From Actinomycetaceae bacterium (GTDB lineage: Bacteria > Actinomycetota > Actinomycetes > Actinomycetales > Actinomycetaceae): DNA of 64,000 nucleotides. The notes beneath the pieces are model-generated. The model worked only from the letters and a program-made list of their open reading frames with translations, did not search any database and was not told the DNA's origin. This document shows, piece after piece, positions 51,833 through 59,410 of the stretch. Within the stretch, counting starts at the first letter, position 1. Every line of letters begins with the position of its first letter. Where the stretch lies: NCBI GenBank assembly GCA_030537615.1, contig JAUNVP010000001.1, forward strand, positions 248,001 through 312,000, in the 5' to 3' direction. Both the position numbers and the translations under genes were made by a program.

Positions 51833-52897
51833 TCAGCAGAGCTCGTGTCGCCCCATCTGTCGCACGTATTGAGGGACATCCTTTACTTTCTGAGCGGCGT
51901 CACGAGTGGTGACAAGAATAGCGTCATCGGTATGAACAACGACGCAGTTATCGATTCCCACCACAGCGATCAACGGAGCTGAATCACCGGTGAAGACTTT
52001 CGCGCCAGACGAATCCACCGCGATGGGGGTTTGTGTCTCGTAGCCGTGCCCGGAGACTTCACACAGAGAATCGAAATCACCGAGGTCAGACCACCCGATC
52101 GTCGGTGAGGTCGCGACGACGGCGACACGGTCATCTCGCGCGGCGGGTTCCGCCACCGCGTAATCGAAAGCGATCGCCGTCAATTCACTCCAGCGCTCGG
52201 CGCGAGCATCACCGGAGAGGTCCTGCCAGTCGGCCGCGAGCGCGTGCAGGCGGCGCCCAAGATCCGGCTGGTAGTCGGCAAGAGCCTCGCTGAGAGTTCG
52301 CGTTGTCATGATGAACATGCCCGCGTTCCACAAGTAGCCGCTTTCAACGAATTGTTGGGCGCGGGCCTCGTCTGGCTTTTCCACGAACTCGGCGACTGTC
52401 GCGACCTCTCGATCGATGAGGTCACCGGGGCGAATGTATCCGAACGCAGTCGAGGCCGCAGTCGGCGTGATCCCCAAGGTGGTAATGTACCCGGCGCGGG
52501 CGGCTCGTATCGCCGTGCGGATATGGTCGCGTAGCTGCTCACTGTCGCGCACAATATGGTCGGCCGCGAATGATCCTATGACAGCGTCGTCTCCGAATTC
52601 TGCCCGGATCAACTCGCTAGCAATTCCGATGGCGGGCATCGAATTGCGACCGGACGGCTCACATACCACCCGCACATCGGTATCGGTAAGTTGGTCGTGG
52701 ACGGCTGCCGCGTGTGCACTTCCGGTGACGACGGTGATGGTTTCGGCCACCGGAGCGAGGCGCTCGACCGTTTGCTGTAGCAATGACCGGGTCGGGTGAG
52801 CCAGGGGAAGAAGGAACTTCGGGTAGTTGGCTCGCGATAGTGGCCACAGTCTGGTGCCCGCTCCCCCAGCTGGAATGATGGCGTGCAATTGAGTCAT
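51833..52897 (-). CDS. Mannose-1-phosphate guanylyltransferase
   Basis: 354-residue nucleotidyltransferase making GDP-mannose from mannose 1-phosphate and GTP. It has IIPAGGAGTRLWPLSRANYPKFLLPL at the N-terminus, FAADHIV, FVEKPDEA and GYLWNAGMF, characteristic of ManC/RfbM-type enzymes; there is no isomerase domain. ATG 52897 (not the in-frame 52945) overlaps the stop of the GT87-like gene (ATGA). With that neighbour it suggests a mannose-containing envelope glycan, which is inferred. Confidence 0.9.
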   Translation of the reverse strand: MTQLHAIIPAGGAGTRLWPLSRANYPKFLLPLAHPTRSLLQQTVERLAPVAETITVVTGSAHAAAVHDQLTDTDVRVVCEPSGRNSMPAIGIASELIRAEFGDDAVIGSFAADHIVRDSEQLRDHIRTAIRAARAGYITTLGITPTAASTAFGYIRPGDLIDREVATVAEFVEKPDEARAQQFVESGYLWNAGMFIMTTRTLSEALADYQPDLGRRLHALAADWQDLSGDARAERWSELTAIAFDYAVAEPAARDDRVAVVATSPTIGWSDLGDFDSLCEVSGHGYETQTPIAVDSSGAKVFTGDSAPLIAVVGIDNCVVVHTDDAILVTTRDAAQKVKDVPQYVRQMGRHELC

Positions 52898-54129
52898 CGT
52901 GTCCCCGTTCGTATCCAAGCCGCGCGTGCCGCGGCGATAGCCCATGCCACCAGTATGACGTTTCTAAGCACGAGGAGGAGACTCGCGACGCCCAAACCCA
53001 CGCCCTCCGGCTCCCAAAACAGGTAGCGGTACAGGGTTGGGTAGACGAGCTGGGTGAGGACGGTGAGGGCTATGAGAAGGAGGGTTTGGGTATGGAGCCA
53101 GCCGGTGTCTACGGCGTCCTCTTCGGCCCGCGCGTTGAGGACAAGCAACGCGGTCCACGCGGGCAAAATCCAGACGATGTACTGCGGTGAGAAGACCTTG
53201 TTCGACGCGATGAATAAGCTGATTACGGCGACTGCGGCGATCGCAATCGTCACTGGATCGCTCACCTGGTTGCGTACCGCTCGCACTGCGAGAACGACTA
53301 GGAAGCCGAGGACGAGGACGGTCGCAACTGTCGCCACATGTGCCGTGACATCAACGCCGGGGCCGAAGTAGTCCACCGAGTTGTTATCCGACAGACTCGC
53401 ATTCCAACTCTCAGGTCGGACGACACGCGCGAGGGTGATCCATGACGCGGCGACCGATTCTGTGTGAAGGCCACGCGCCCCCTGCCATGCCAATGGAGAA
53501 AACACCCGCCCGACGCCTCCAACCAGGGCTGAGATGCCGACGAACACCACCCCGGACAGGGCGAATACTCCTACCGCACGCCAGCGACGCCGATCAGCGA
53601 GCGCGAATGGGATCAGCACAATCGGCCACAGCTTCATCGCCGTTCCCCAGGCGATAGCATGCGCGAATAACGCGGGAGACGTGGCAACGAGCAGGAGCGC
53701 GACACCGACGAATAGAGCAGGTACGAGATCGAATCGGAAAATAATTAAAGGCCCCGTGGCGAGCACGAGGAAAGCCCAGGCAATCACCGGGTCGAGCGCA
53801 CCCGCGCTCACACGGCGTCCTCGATTCGCGTGCGCCAAGATGGCAAACCACAGGCCGATAAGCACCATGATCGCAGTCGTGTATGCGATGACATACCCAT
53901 CAACGCTGTCTGCACCGAGCAGAGGGATGGCGAGGAGTAACGTCGCCGGCAGCGGGTATTCGATGAGGGCCCGGTCGAAGTGAGGGCCACCCTCAAAGGT
54001 GAGCCACGCGTAGTAGTAGTGGACATCGGCAACAAGAGTGCCTGCGGGCAGAAGCAAGAAAACTGCCCACACGCCCCCGATGGCAACCGCTGCAGCGATT
54101 GCAACCCGCACTATTTCCCGTCCGTTCAC
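52894..54129 (-). CDS. GT87-like polyprenyl-phosphate-mannose-dependent membrane glycosyltransferase
   Basis: About 411 residues with roughly ten transmembrane helices, of the DUF2029/GT87 type (PimE-like) that transfers mannose from polyprenyl-phosphate-mannose outside the membrane. The first extracytoplasmic loop has VADVHYYYAWLTFEGG with the Asp expected for catalysis, and FDRALIEYPLPATLL follows. The frame reaches 54183, but the rplY terminator occupies 54146-54180, so one of the GTG codons at 54144, 54138 or 54129 should be the start; 54129 has GGTGG before it. It overlaps the guanylyltransferase that supplies GDP-mannose. Confidence 0.78.
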   Translation of the reverse strand: MNGREIVRVAIAAAVAIGGVWAVFLLLPAGTLVADVHYYYAWLTFEGGPHFDRALIEYPLPATLLLAIPLLGADSVDGYVIAYTTAIMVLIGLWFAILAHANRGRRVSAGALDPVIAWAFLVLATGPLIIFRFDLVPALFVGVALLLVATSPALFAHAIAWGTAMKLWPIVLIPFALADRRRWRAVGVFALSGVVFVGISALVGGVGRVFSPLAWQGARGLHTESVAASWITLARVVRPESWNASLSDNNSVDYFGPGVDVTAHVATVATVLVLGFLVVLAVRAVRNQVSDPVTIAIAAVAVISLFIASNKVFSPQYIVWILPAWTALLVLNARAEEDAVDTGWLHTQTLLLIALTVLTQLVYPTLYRYLFWEPEGVGLGVASLLLVLRNVILVAWAIAAARAAWIRTGTR

Positions 54130-54145
54130 GCTACCCACCGACACA

Positions 54146-54180
54146 TGTGGCCCGGCATTCGCATCGAATACCGGGCCACA
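54146..54180 (-). terminator. Terminator after rplY
   Basis: 16-bp stem with one mismatch (54146-54161 with 54165-54180), 3-nt loop, 13 nt after the rplY stop on the minus strand. Confidence 0.7.
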
Positions 54181-54192
54181 CATGCATAGCTG

Positions 54193-54840
54193 TTATTCGT
54201 CCGAGCCGTCCGAATCGCCTTCGGCCTCTGAACCTTCTTCGCCTTCAGCACCTTCGGCACCTTCAGCATCCTCATCGTCGACCGGTGTCTCCGGAATCTC
54301 TTCCGGAATGACGATCGATGCGAGAACGGTATCGTCCTCGAGATCGGTGGTGACATCCTCGGGAAGCTTGAGGGCTGAGGCATACACCACTTCGCCCTCG
54401 CCCAGGCCCTCGACGGAAAGCTCGAGGCTCTCGGGAATCGCAATAGCCGGAGCGGACACGAGAATCGTGTAGTACTCCTGGTTGATCACGGTGCCAGGCT
54501 CAGATTCTCCAACGAGAACCAGCGGAACCTCGACCTCGACCTTCTCGCCGCGCTTAACGGCCAGCAGGTCAAGGTGAAGAATGTCGCGGCGGACCGGATG
54601 GCGCTGGATATCCTTAACCAGAGCGAGCTGTTCATCGCCCTCAATGTCGAGATTGACGAGCGCGTTCAGGTTGTCCTTGACCAGGAGGAAAGCCTCGTGA
54701 CCGGGAAGGTCGACGTGCAAAGTGTCGGCACCACTGGAGTAGACCACTGCGGGGACAAGACCGGCGCGACGGGCGCGGCGCGATGCTCCCTTACCAAATT
54801 CCTTGCGAACAACCGCACTCATGCGGGTAATATCTGCCAT
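54193..54840 (-). CDS. rplY: 50S ribosomal protein L25/general stress protein Ctc
   Basis: 215-residue long-form L25 (TL5/Ctc) that binds 5S rRNA. The N-terminal part has VVRKEFGKGASRRARRAGLVPAVVY and ALVKDIQRHPVRRDILHLD, and the second domain has VPLVLVGESEPGTVINQ. The last 30 residues are an acidic Glu/Gly/Asp tail. ATG 54840 with GAGGAGGAA is chosen over upstream 54924. It follows prs in the same direction, as in mycobacteria (Rv1015c). Confidence 0.94.
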   Translation of the reverse strand: MADITRMSAVVRKEFGKGASRRARRAGLVPAVVYSSGADTLHVDLPGHEAFLLVKDNLNALVNLDIEGDEQLALVKDIQRHPVRRDILHLDLLAVKRGEKVEVEVPLVLVGESEPGTVINQEYYTILVSAPAIAIPESLELSVEGLGEGEVVYASALKLPEDVTTDLEDDTVLASIVIPEEIPETPVDDEDAEGAEGAEGEEGSEAEGDSDGSDE

Positions 54841-54964
54841 GTTTCCTCCTCGGAAATCTGTACTAATCGTTCGGACCCCGGGGGACGCAAGGAAAACCAG
54901 ACGCCCAGTCGATAACGGCGGCAAATCCGCCCTCGCCGAGGCAACAGATGAATACTAGCGCAAA

Positions 54965-55945
54965 CTAGGCAACGCCGTCGAATAGAGACGTCACAGAACC
55001 GTCGTCAAATACCTCACGTATTGCGCGCGCCAGGAGCGGAGCAATCGACAGGATCGTCAAGTTCTGGAACCGCTTGTCGGTAGTGATCGGTAGCGTGTCG
55101 GTCACGATGATTTCACGCGCCCCACATTCTTGCAGACGCTGCGCCGCCGGATGGGATAGGACTCCGTGCGTTGCCACCACGATGACATCCTTGGCTCCCG
55201 AAGCTCGCAAGACCTTAACGGCCTCTGCGATCGTGCCTCCGGTGTCGATGAGGTCGTCAACGAGAACACACTGGCGTCCGGCCACATCACCGACCACGCG
55301 GTTAGCTACCGAGACATTCGGCCGGCTGGTGTCGCGGGTCTTGTGGACGAAAGCCAACGGACAACCGCCGAGTTTATTCGACCATTTTTCTGCCACCCGG
55401 ATGCGACCGGCATCGGGCGAGACCACAGCTACTCGGCTCAGATCCACACGGGTGCGCACGTAGTCGACGAGGACCGGCATGGCCCACAGATGATCGACCG
55501 GCCCGTCGAAGAAACCTTGGGCTTGCGCGGCGTGCAGATCGACTGACATGAGGCGATCAGCACCGGCTGTCTTGTAGAGATCGGCCATCAGCCGGGCGGA
55601 AATGGGTTCGCGTCCGAGGTGCTTTTTATCCTGGCGCGCGTAGGGGTAGAACGGGGCTACTACGGTAATGCGCTTAGCACTCGCCCGCTTGAGTGCGTCG
55701 ATCATGATGAGCTGTTCCATCATCCACTGATTGATGGGATCGGTATGCGACTGGAGGACAAACGCGTCGCACCCGCGCACCGATTCGTTGTAGCGAACGT
55801 AGATCTCACCGTTGGCGAAATCGTAGGCGGTGGTTGGGAGCACGCCGGTTTGGAGCTCTCTTCCAACCGCTTCAGCCAATTCGGGATGGGCCCGACCGGA
55901 TACGAGAACCAGTCGTTTCTCTCCGGTGGTGATAATGCCAGACAA
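54965..55945 (-). CDS. prs: Ribose-phosphate pyrophosphokinase
   Basis: About 326 residues; makes PRPP from ribose 5-phosphate and ATP for nucleotide, His and Trp synthesis. It has LVLVSGRAHPELAEAV, the flexible loop region YARQDKKHLGREPISA, DLHAAQAQGFF and the PRPP-binding CVLVDDLIDTGGT. An ATG at 55951 overlaps the glmU stop (ATGA), but the Shine-Dalgarno GAGGAG is only 1 nt before it; TTG at 55945, 7 nt from the same site, gives the family N-terminus (SGIITTGEK) and is preferred. Confidence 0.93.
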   Translation of the reverse strand: MSGIITTGEKRLVLVSGRAHPELAEAVGRELQTGVLPTTAYDFANGEIYVRYNESVRGCDAFVLQSHTDPINQWMMEQLIMIDALKRASAKRITVVAPFYPYARQDKKHLGREPISARLMADLYKTAGADRLMSVDLHAAQAQGFFDGPVDHLWAMPVLVDYVRTRVDLSRVAVVSPDAGRIRVAEKWSNKLGGCPLAFVHKTRDTSRPNVSVANRVVGDVAGRQCVLVDDLIDTGGTIAEAVKVLRASGAKDVIVVATHGVLSHPAAQRLQECGAREIIVTDTLPITTDKRFQNLTILSIAPLLARAIREVFDDGSVTSLFDGVA

Positions 55946-55947
55946 AA

Positions 55948-56988
55948 TCATTCTCCTCGATCAGCAGGGGTCACTTGGGTGAATGGTGCAAGAACGGTGC
56001 CTTCGGGAATCTCTGTATCGAAAGCAAAACAGTGAGGAAGAATCGATCCAGTTCCAACGGTGGTGTTTCGCAACGTCGTGTGAGGGCCGATAACGCTGTG
56101 AGGTTCGATCGTTGTTTCGCCCTCGAGGACACATCCGGGTTCAATCGTCGTATCCGGACCGATGGCTACATCAACATCAATAAACGTATTCGCGGGCGAG
56201 ATAATCGACACGCCTTCACGCATATGCTCGGTAAGGATCCGGCGATTCATCTCTTCGCGTAGTTCGGCCAGTTGTGCTCGATCATTGCATCCTTGTGCCT
56301 GCCACTCATCGGAGAGGACAAATGCGCCACACTGACGCCCCTCATCAACGGCGGCGGAAATGGTGTCAGTTAAGTACACCTCGCCCTGATCATTGTCCGT
56401 GCCGAGACTCGGGAGGGTCTTGGCGAGGAACTGCGCGTCGAAAGCGTAGATGCCGGCGTTGATTTCGTTGATAGCTAACTGGTCTTCGGTGGCATCGCGG
56501 TGCTCGACAATAGCAGTGACATTTCCACCCGTGCGGATAATCCGCCCGTATCCGGTGGCATCGTCCACGATGGTGGTTACGACTGTCACCGCGTTGTTGG
56601 CTTCTTCGTGTGCGCGGGTCAGTTCCACTAGAGTGTCACCTTTGAGAAGCGGTACGTCAGCGGAAGTCACCAGCACAGTTCCATCGACCGAGCCAACGGC
56701 TTCGTGAAGCGCGTCGAGACCGCACTGCACCGCTCGACCCGTTCCGGGGATTTCGTCTTGATCGGCGAGAATGGTGTCGGGCGCAAATTGTTCAATTGCC
56801 TGCGCCACTCGATCTCGCTGGTGGCGGATAACTGCGACGACGTGGTGGGGGTTTGCGGCTTCTGCTGCGACAATCGCGTGCCCGAGGAGGGGCCTGCCAC
56901 ACATTTCATGAAGCACTTTAGGAGTAGTTGATTTCATTCGAGTGCCCTGGCCTGCGGCTAGGACAATGACGGCGCTCGGACGGTTCAC
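55948..56988 (-). CDS. glmU: GlmU-type UDP-GlcNAc pyrophosphorylase with truncated acetyltransferase domain
   Basis: 346 residues; bifunctional GlmU proteins have about 450-490. The uridylyltransferase domain is intact (VIVLAAGQGTRMKSTTPKVL, VTSADVPLLKGDTL, GYGRIIR, EINAGIYAF) and should form UDP-GlcNAc from GlcNAc-1-P. A left-handed beta-helix begins (TTIEPGCVLEGETTIEPHSV) but stops at VLAPFTQVTPADRGE, before the acetyl-CoA and glucosamine-1-P site residues that lie in the distal repeats of GlmU. The stop forms an ATGA overlap with prs, so the end looks stable rather than a fresh frameshift. The acetylation step must come from elsewhere if needed. Confidence 0.87.
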   Translation of the reverse strand: MNRPSAVIVLAAGQGTRMKSTTPKVLHEMCGRPLLGHAIVAAEAANPHHVVAVIRHQRDRVAQAIEQFAPDTILADQDEIPGTGRAVQCGLDALHEAVGSVDGTVLVTSADVPLLKGDTLVELTRAHEEANNAVTVVTTIVDDATGYGRIIRTGGNVTAIVEHRDATEDQLAINEINAGIYAFDAQFLAKTLPSLGTDNDQGEVYLTDTISAAVDEGRQCGAFVLSDEWQAQGCNDRAQLAELREEMNRRILTEHMREGVSIISPANTFIDVDVAIGPDTTIEPGCVLEGETTIEPHSVIGPHTTLRNTTVGTGSILPHCFAFDTEIPEGTVLAPFTQVTPADRGE

Positions 56989-57172
56989 GGTTCCTGTCTT
57001 CCGGTTGGCTGCCTATTCCACTCGCGTGGCTACCATCTTGATCATAGTGGGTCGAAGGTCATTTAGAGAAAAAACAATACATGCTCTGCCGTTCGCCCCG
57101 TAGGCTCTCTCCAGCAACCGTAGGCTCTGCCTAACGAAACCCAACTCGGATACGGATTTTGGGCACAAAAGT

Positions 57173-57243
57173 TCCGCCCCCAGGATTCGAACCCGGATCT
57201 CAAGGCACCAAAGGCCCGCGTGCTGCCATTACACCAGGGCGGA
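57173..57243 (-). tRNA. tRNA-Gln (TTG anticodon)
   Basis: 71-nt cloverleaf on the minus strand with acceptor arms TCCGCCC and GGGCGGA, D-arm TGGTGTAATGGCAGCA, anticodon loop CTTTGGT with anticodon TTG, a 5-nt variable loop, and a T-arm with TTCGAAT. No CCA is encoded. The anticodon stem has a C-T mismatch at its outer pair and a G-T wobble next to it. It lies just upstream of glmU, as in other actinobacteria. Confidence 0.92.
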
Positions 57244-57328
57244 AAGCAACAATCATTGTGCCACAGTTCCCCCTCCGATACACAACTCGCTTACAGGTAC
57301 ACTGTGAAGTCGAATGTAAGGAAACCCA

Positions 57329-57973
57329 ATGGCTCCAAATAAAAGAACCCGAATGACCGGCATCGAACGCCGGCAACAACTCATTAATATTGGTCGATCA
57401 CTCTTCGCTTCCAAAGGCTTTGATGCCACATCGGTGGAGGAGATTGCCTCGACCGCAGGAGTAACGAAACCCGTCGTGTACGAGCATTTTGGCGGCAAGG
57501 AGGGCTTGTACGCTGTCGTTGTTGACCGCGAAGTGTTGCGTCTCGTGACGACGATATCCGACTCTCTTTCTTCGACAGAACACCCGCGTCTCCTGGTCGA
57601 AAACACAGCCCTCACACTCCTCGACTACATTGACAAACACGAGGATGGGTTTCGTGTACTCGTCCGCGACGCCCCCTCGGAGCACTCGGCTGGATCCTAC
57701 TCATCGGTCATCGGTGACGTTGCGAATAAGGTAGAACACCTGCTCGCCCGACGCTTCTCCGATGCGGAAATTGATGCCAAGTGGGCGCCGCTGTACGCTC
57801 AGATGCTCGTCGGTCTCATTGCCCAGGTCGGCCAGTGGTGGCTGGAAGAGCGCGCTTTCGCGAAAGAGGTCGTAGCCGCCCACGTGGTCAATCTCACATG
57901 GCTGGGTTTGCGCAACCTCAGACCAAACCCACAACTTCTCAATGAGCACACCGACAACTCAACGACAATATAG
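57329..57973 (+). CDS. TetR/AcrR family transcriptional regulator
   Basis: 214-residue repressor-type protein. The helix-turn-helix at residues 14-58 has RRQQLINIGRSLFASKGFDATSVEEIA and VTKPVVYEHFGGKEGLYAVV. The C-terminal ligand and dimer domain is helical and divergent. ATG 57329 follows GTAAGGAAA. A -10-like TACACT (57298) lies inside ACAG-N5-CTGT (57293-57305), a possible self-operator. It corresponds in place to mycobacterial Rv1019 and precedes MarR and an ABC exporter, which it may control. Confidence 0.9.
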   Translation: MAPNKRTRMTGIERRQQLINIGRSLFASKGFDATSVEEIASTAGVTKPVVYEHFGGKEGLYAVVVDREVLRLVTTISDSLSSTEHPRLLVENTALTLLDYIDKHEDGFRVLVRDAPSEHSAGSYSSVIGDVANKVEHLLARRFSDAEIDAKWAPLYAQMLVGLIAQVGQWWLEERAFAKEVVAAHVVNLTWLGLRNLRPNPQLLNEHTDNSTTI

Positions 57974-57992
57974 TGAGATACGCGACATTAGT

Positions 57993-58004
57993 CTCGATAT
58001 CGAG
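57993..58004. promoter_or_regulatory. Candidate MarR operator
   Basis: Perfect 12-bp palindrome CTCGATATCGAG, 50 nt before the marR-type ATG and immediately before TATCTT (58005-58010), a -10-like hexamer. This position would suit autorepression. Confidence 0.45.
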
Positions 58005-58053
58005 TATCTTAGTCACGTAAGCGTCTTTTTGAGTTGAGAAAGCGAGCACTGCG

Positions 58054-58545
58054 ATGGATGAAGTTGATCGCATTGTGACGTCGTGGCAGAAGCAACGCCC
58101 CGACCTCGATACCTCTCCTATGCTCGTATTCTCACGCATCACGCGCCTCTCGCGCCATTTTGACCTTGCCAGACGGGCCGCTTTCCTAGCACACGATCTC
58201 GAACCGTGGGAGTTCGATGTCCTCTCATCTTTGCGCCGTGCGGGAACCCCGTTTGCGCTGACGCCCGGCGTTCTCATGTCCGAACTACTCGTTTCTTCTG
58301 GGACAATGACAAATCGGATCGACCGTCTCGAGACCAAGGGGTTAGTGAAACGCTCTCCTTCCCCAGCCGATCGTCGAGCGGTACTCGTCACCTTGACGCC
58401 CCAAGGAAAACACAGCGTTGACTCTGCTTTAGAATCCCTGCTTGAATGCGAGCGGCATGCTCTCAACAGCTTGCCGCCTGAAGAACAACAAGCGCTAGCG
58501 AATCTGCTGAAACCGCTTCTCCTGCCTTTCGATCGCTCAGAATAG
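58054..58545 (+). CDS. MarR family transcriptional regulator
   Basis: 163-residue winged-helix regulator. The helix-turn-helix region is EFDVLSSLRRAGTPFALTPGVLM, followed by SSGTMTNRIDRLETKGLV, with the wing RSPSPADRRAVLVTLTPQG; the C-terminal helices dimerise. ATG 58054, with GAGAAAG upstream. The ABC ATPase begins 10 nt after its stop, so it probably heads an operon with that exporter and likely senses a compound exported by it. Confidence 0.9.
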   Translation: MDEVDRIVTSWQKQRPDLDTSPMLVFSRITRLSRHFDLARRAAFLAHDLEPWEFDVLSSLRRAGTPFALTPGVLMSELLVSSGTMTNRIDRLETKGLVKRSPSPADRRAVLVTLTPQGKHSVDSALESLLECERHALNSLPPEEQQALANLLKPLLLPFDRSE

Positions 58546-58555
58546 AAGGATTCCT

Positions 58556-59410
58556 ATGCCGGACACTGATCCCTTGCCACATGACAATCTTGCAGACGTC
58601 CTTCCTGCGCAACCAGCGATGCGATTGCCTGGCTTCACCGAGAACGTCGATAGCGAGCATCGCGCGGCACTCGAGATGCATAATCTCGTCAAAGTTTTCG
58701 GCAACACGATCGCCGTCGCCAACCTCAGTCTTTCGATCCCTCACGGATCGTTTTACGGAGTGGTTGGCCCAAACGGTGCGGGTAAGACCACCACACTGCT
58801 CATGGCAACCGGCATGCTCGCTCCCGATCGAGGTACAGCCACCGTCGATGGTATCGACATCTGGCGAAATCCCCGCGAAGCAAAAAAGAAGCTCGGCGTC
58901 ATGCCCGATGGGTTCCGTTTGTTTGACCGGCTCCCGGGCGCGGCTCTCATCTCCTACATGGGGATGATTCGCGGTTTAGAAAAAGAGGTCGCCCAAGAGC
59001 GCGCGCACCAGTTGATGAACGCGCTGGGACTCGCCGAGGCCGGAAAGAAACTCGTTGCCGACTATTCCCAGGGAATGACTAAGAAAGTGGCTCTGGCATG
59101 TTCACTCGTGCACGGTCCGCGCGTCCTCGTCCTCGACGAACCCTTTGAAGCAGTCGATCCTATTTCCGCGGCTGGCATACGAGAAATCTTGCAGTCTTTC
59201 GTCTCCGGTGGCGGAACTGTCATCCTCTCCAGTCACGTCATGGAAACAGTGCAAAAACTCTGTAGCCACGTTGCCGTCATTGATCACGGACGAGTCTTGG
59301 CGGCCGGAGCGACGGACGAGGTCGCGGCAGGCGAAGACCTCGATACCCGTTTCCGCCACCTCATTGGTGGAGAACACCACGCGGAAGGTCTCGAATGGCT
59401 TCAGCAATAG
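58556..59410 (+). CDS. ABC exporter ATP-binding protein
   Basis: 284-residue ATPase of the ABC-2/CcmA type. Walker A GPNGAGKTT is near residue 75, the signature is YSQGMTKKVALA, Walker B is VLVLDEPFEAVD and the switch His is in SSHVMETV. A 35-residue N-terminal extension precedes the core. It pairs with the overlapping membrane gene downstream and is co-transcribed with the MarR regulator, suggesting a regulated efflux or envelope export system; the substrate is unknown. Confidence 0.92.
   Translation: MPDTDPLPHDNLADVLPAQPAMRLPGFTENVDSEHRAALEMHNLVKVFGNTIAVANLSLSIPHGSFYGVVGPNGAGKTTTLLMATGMLAPDRGTATVDGIDIWRNPREAKKKLGVMPDGFRLFDRLPGAALISYMGMIRGLEKEVAQERAHQLMNALGLAEAGKKLVADYSQGMTKKVALACSLVHGPRVLVLDEPFEAVDPISAAGIREILQSFVSGGGTVILSSHVMETVQKLCSHVAVIDHGRVLAAGATDEVAAGEDLDTRFRHLIGGEHHAEGLEWLQQ

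Noticed and set aside
54914-54934. Small GGCGG-CAAAT-CCGCC hairpin between prs and rplY as an L25 autoregulatory site
   Set aside because: The stem is only 5 bp and no 5S rRNA-like structure is visible; too weak to annotate.
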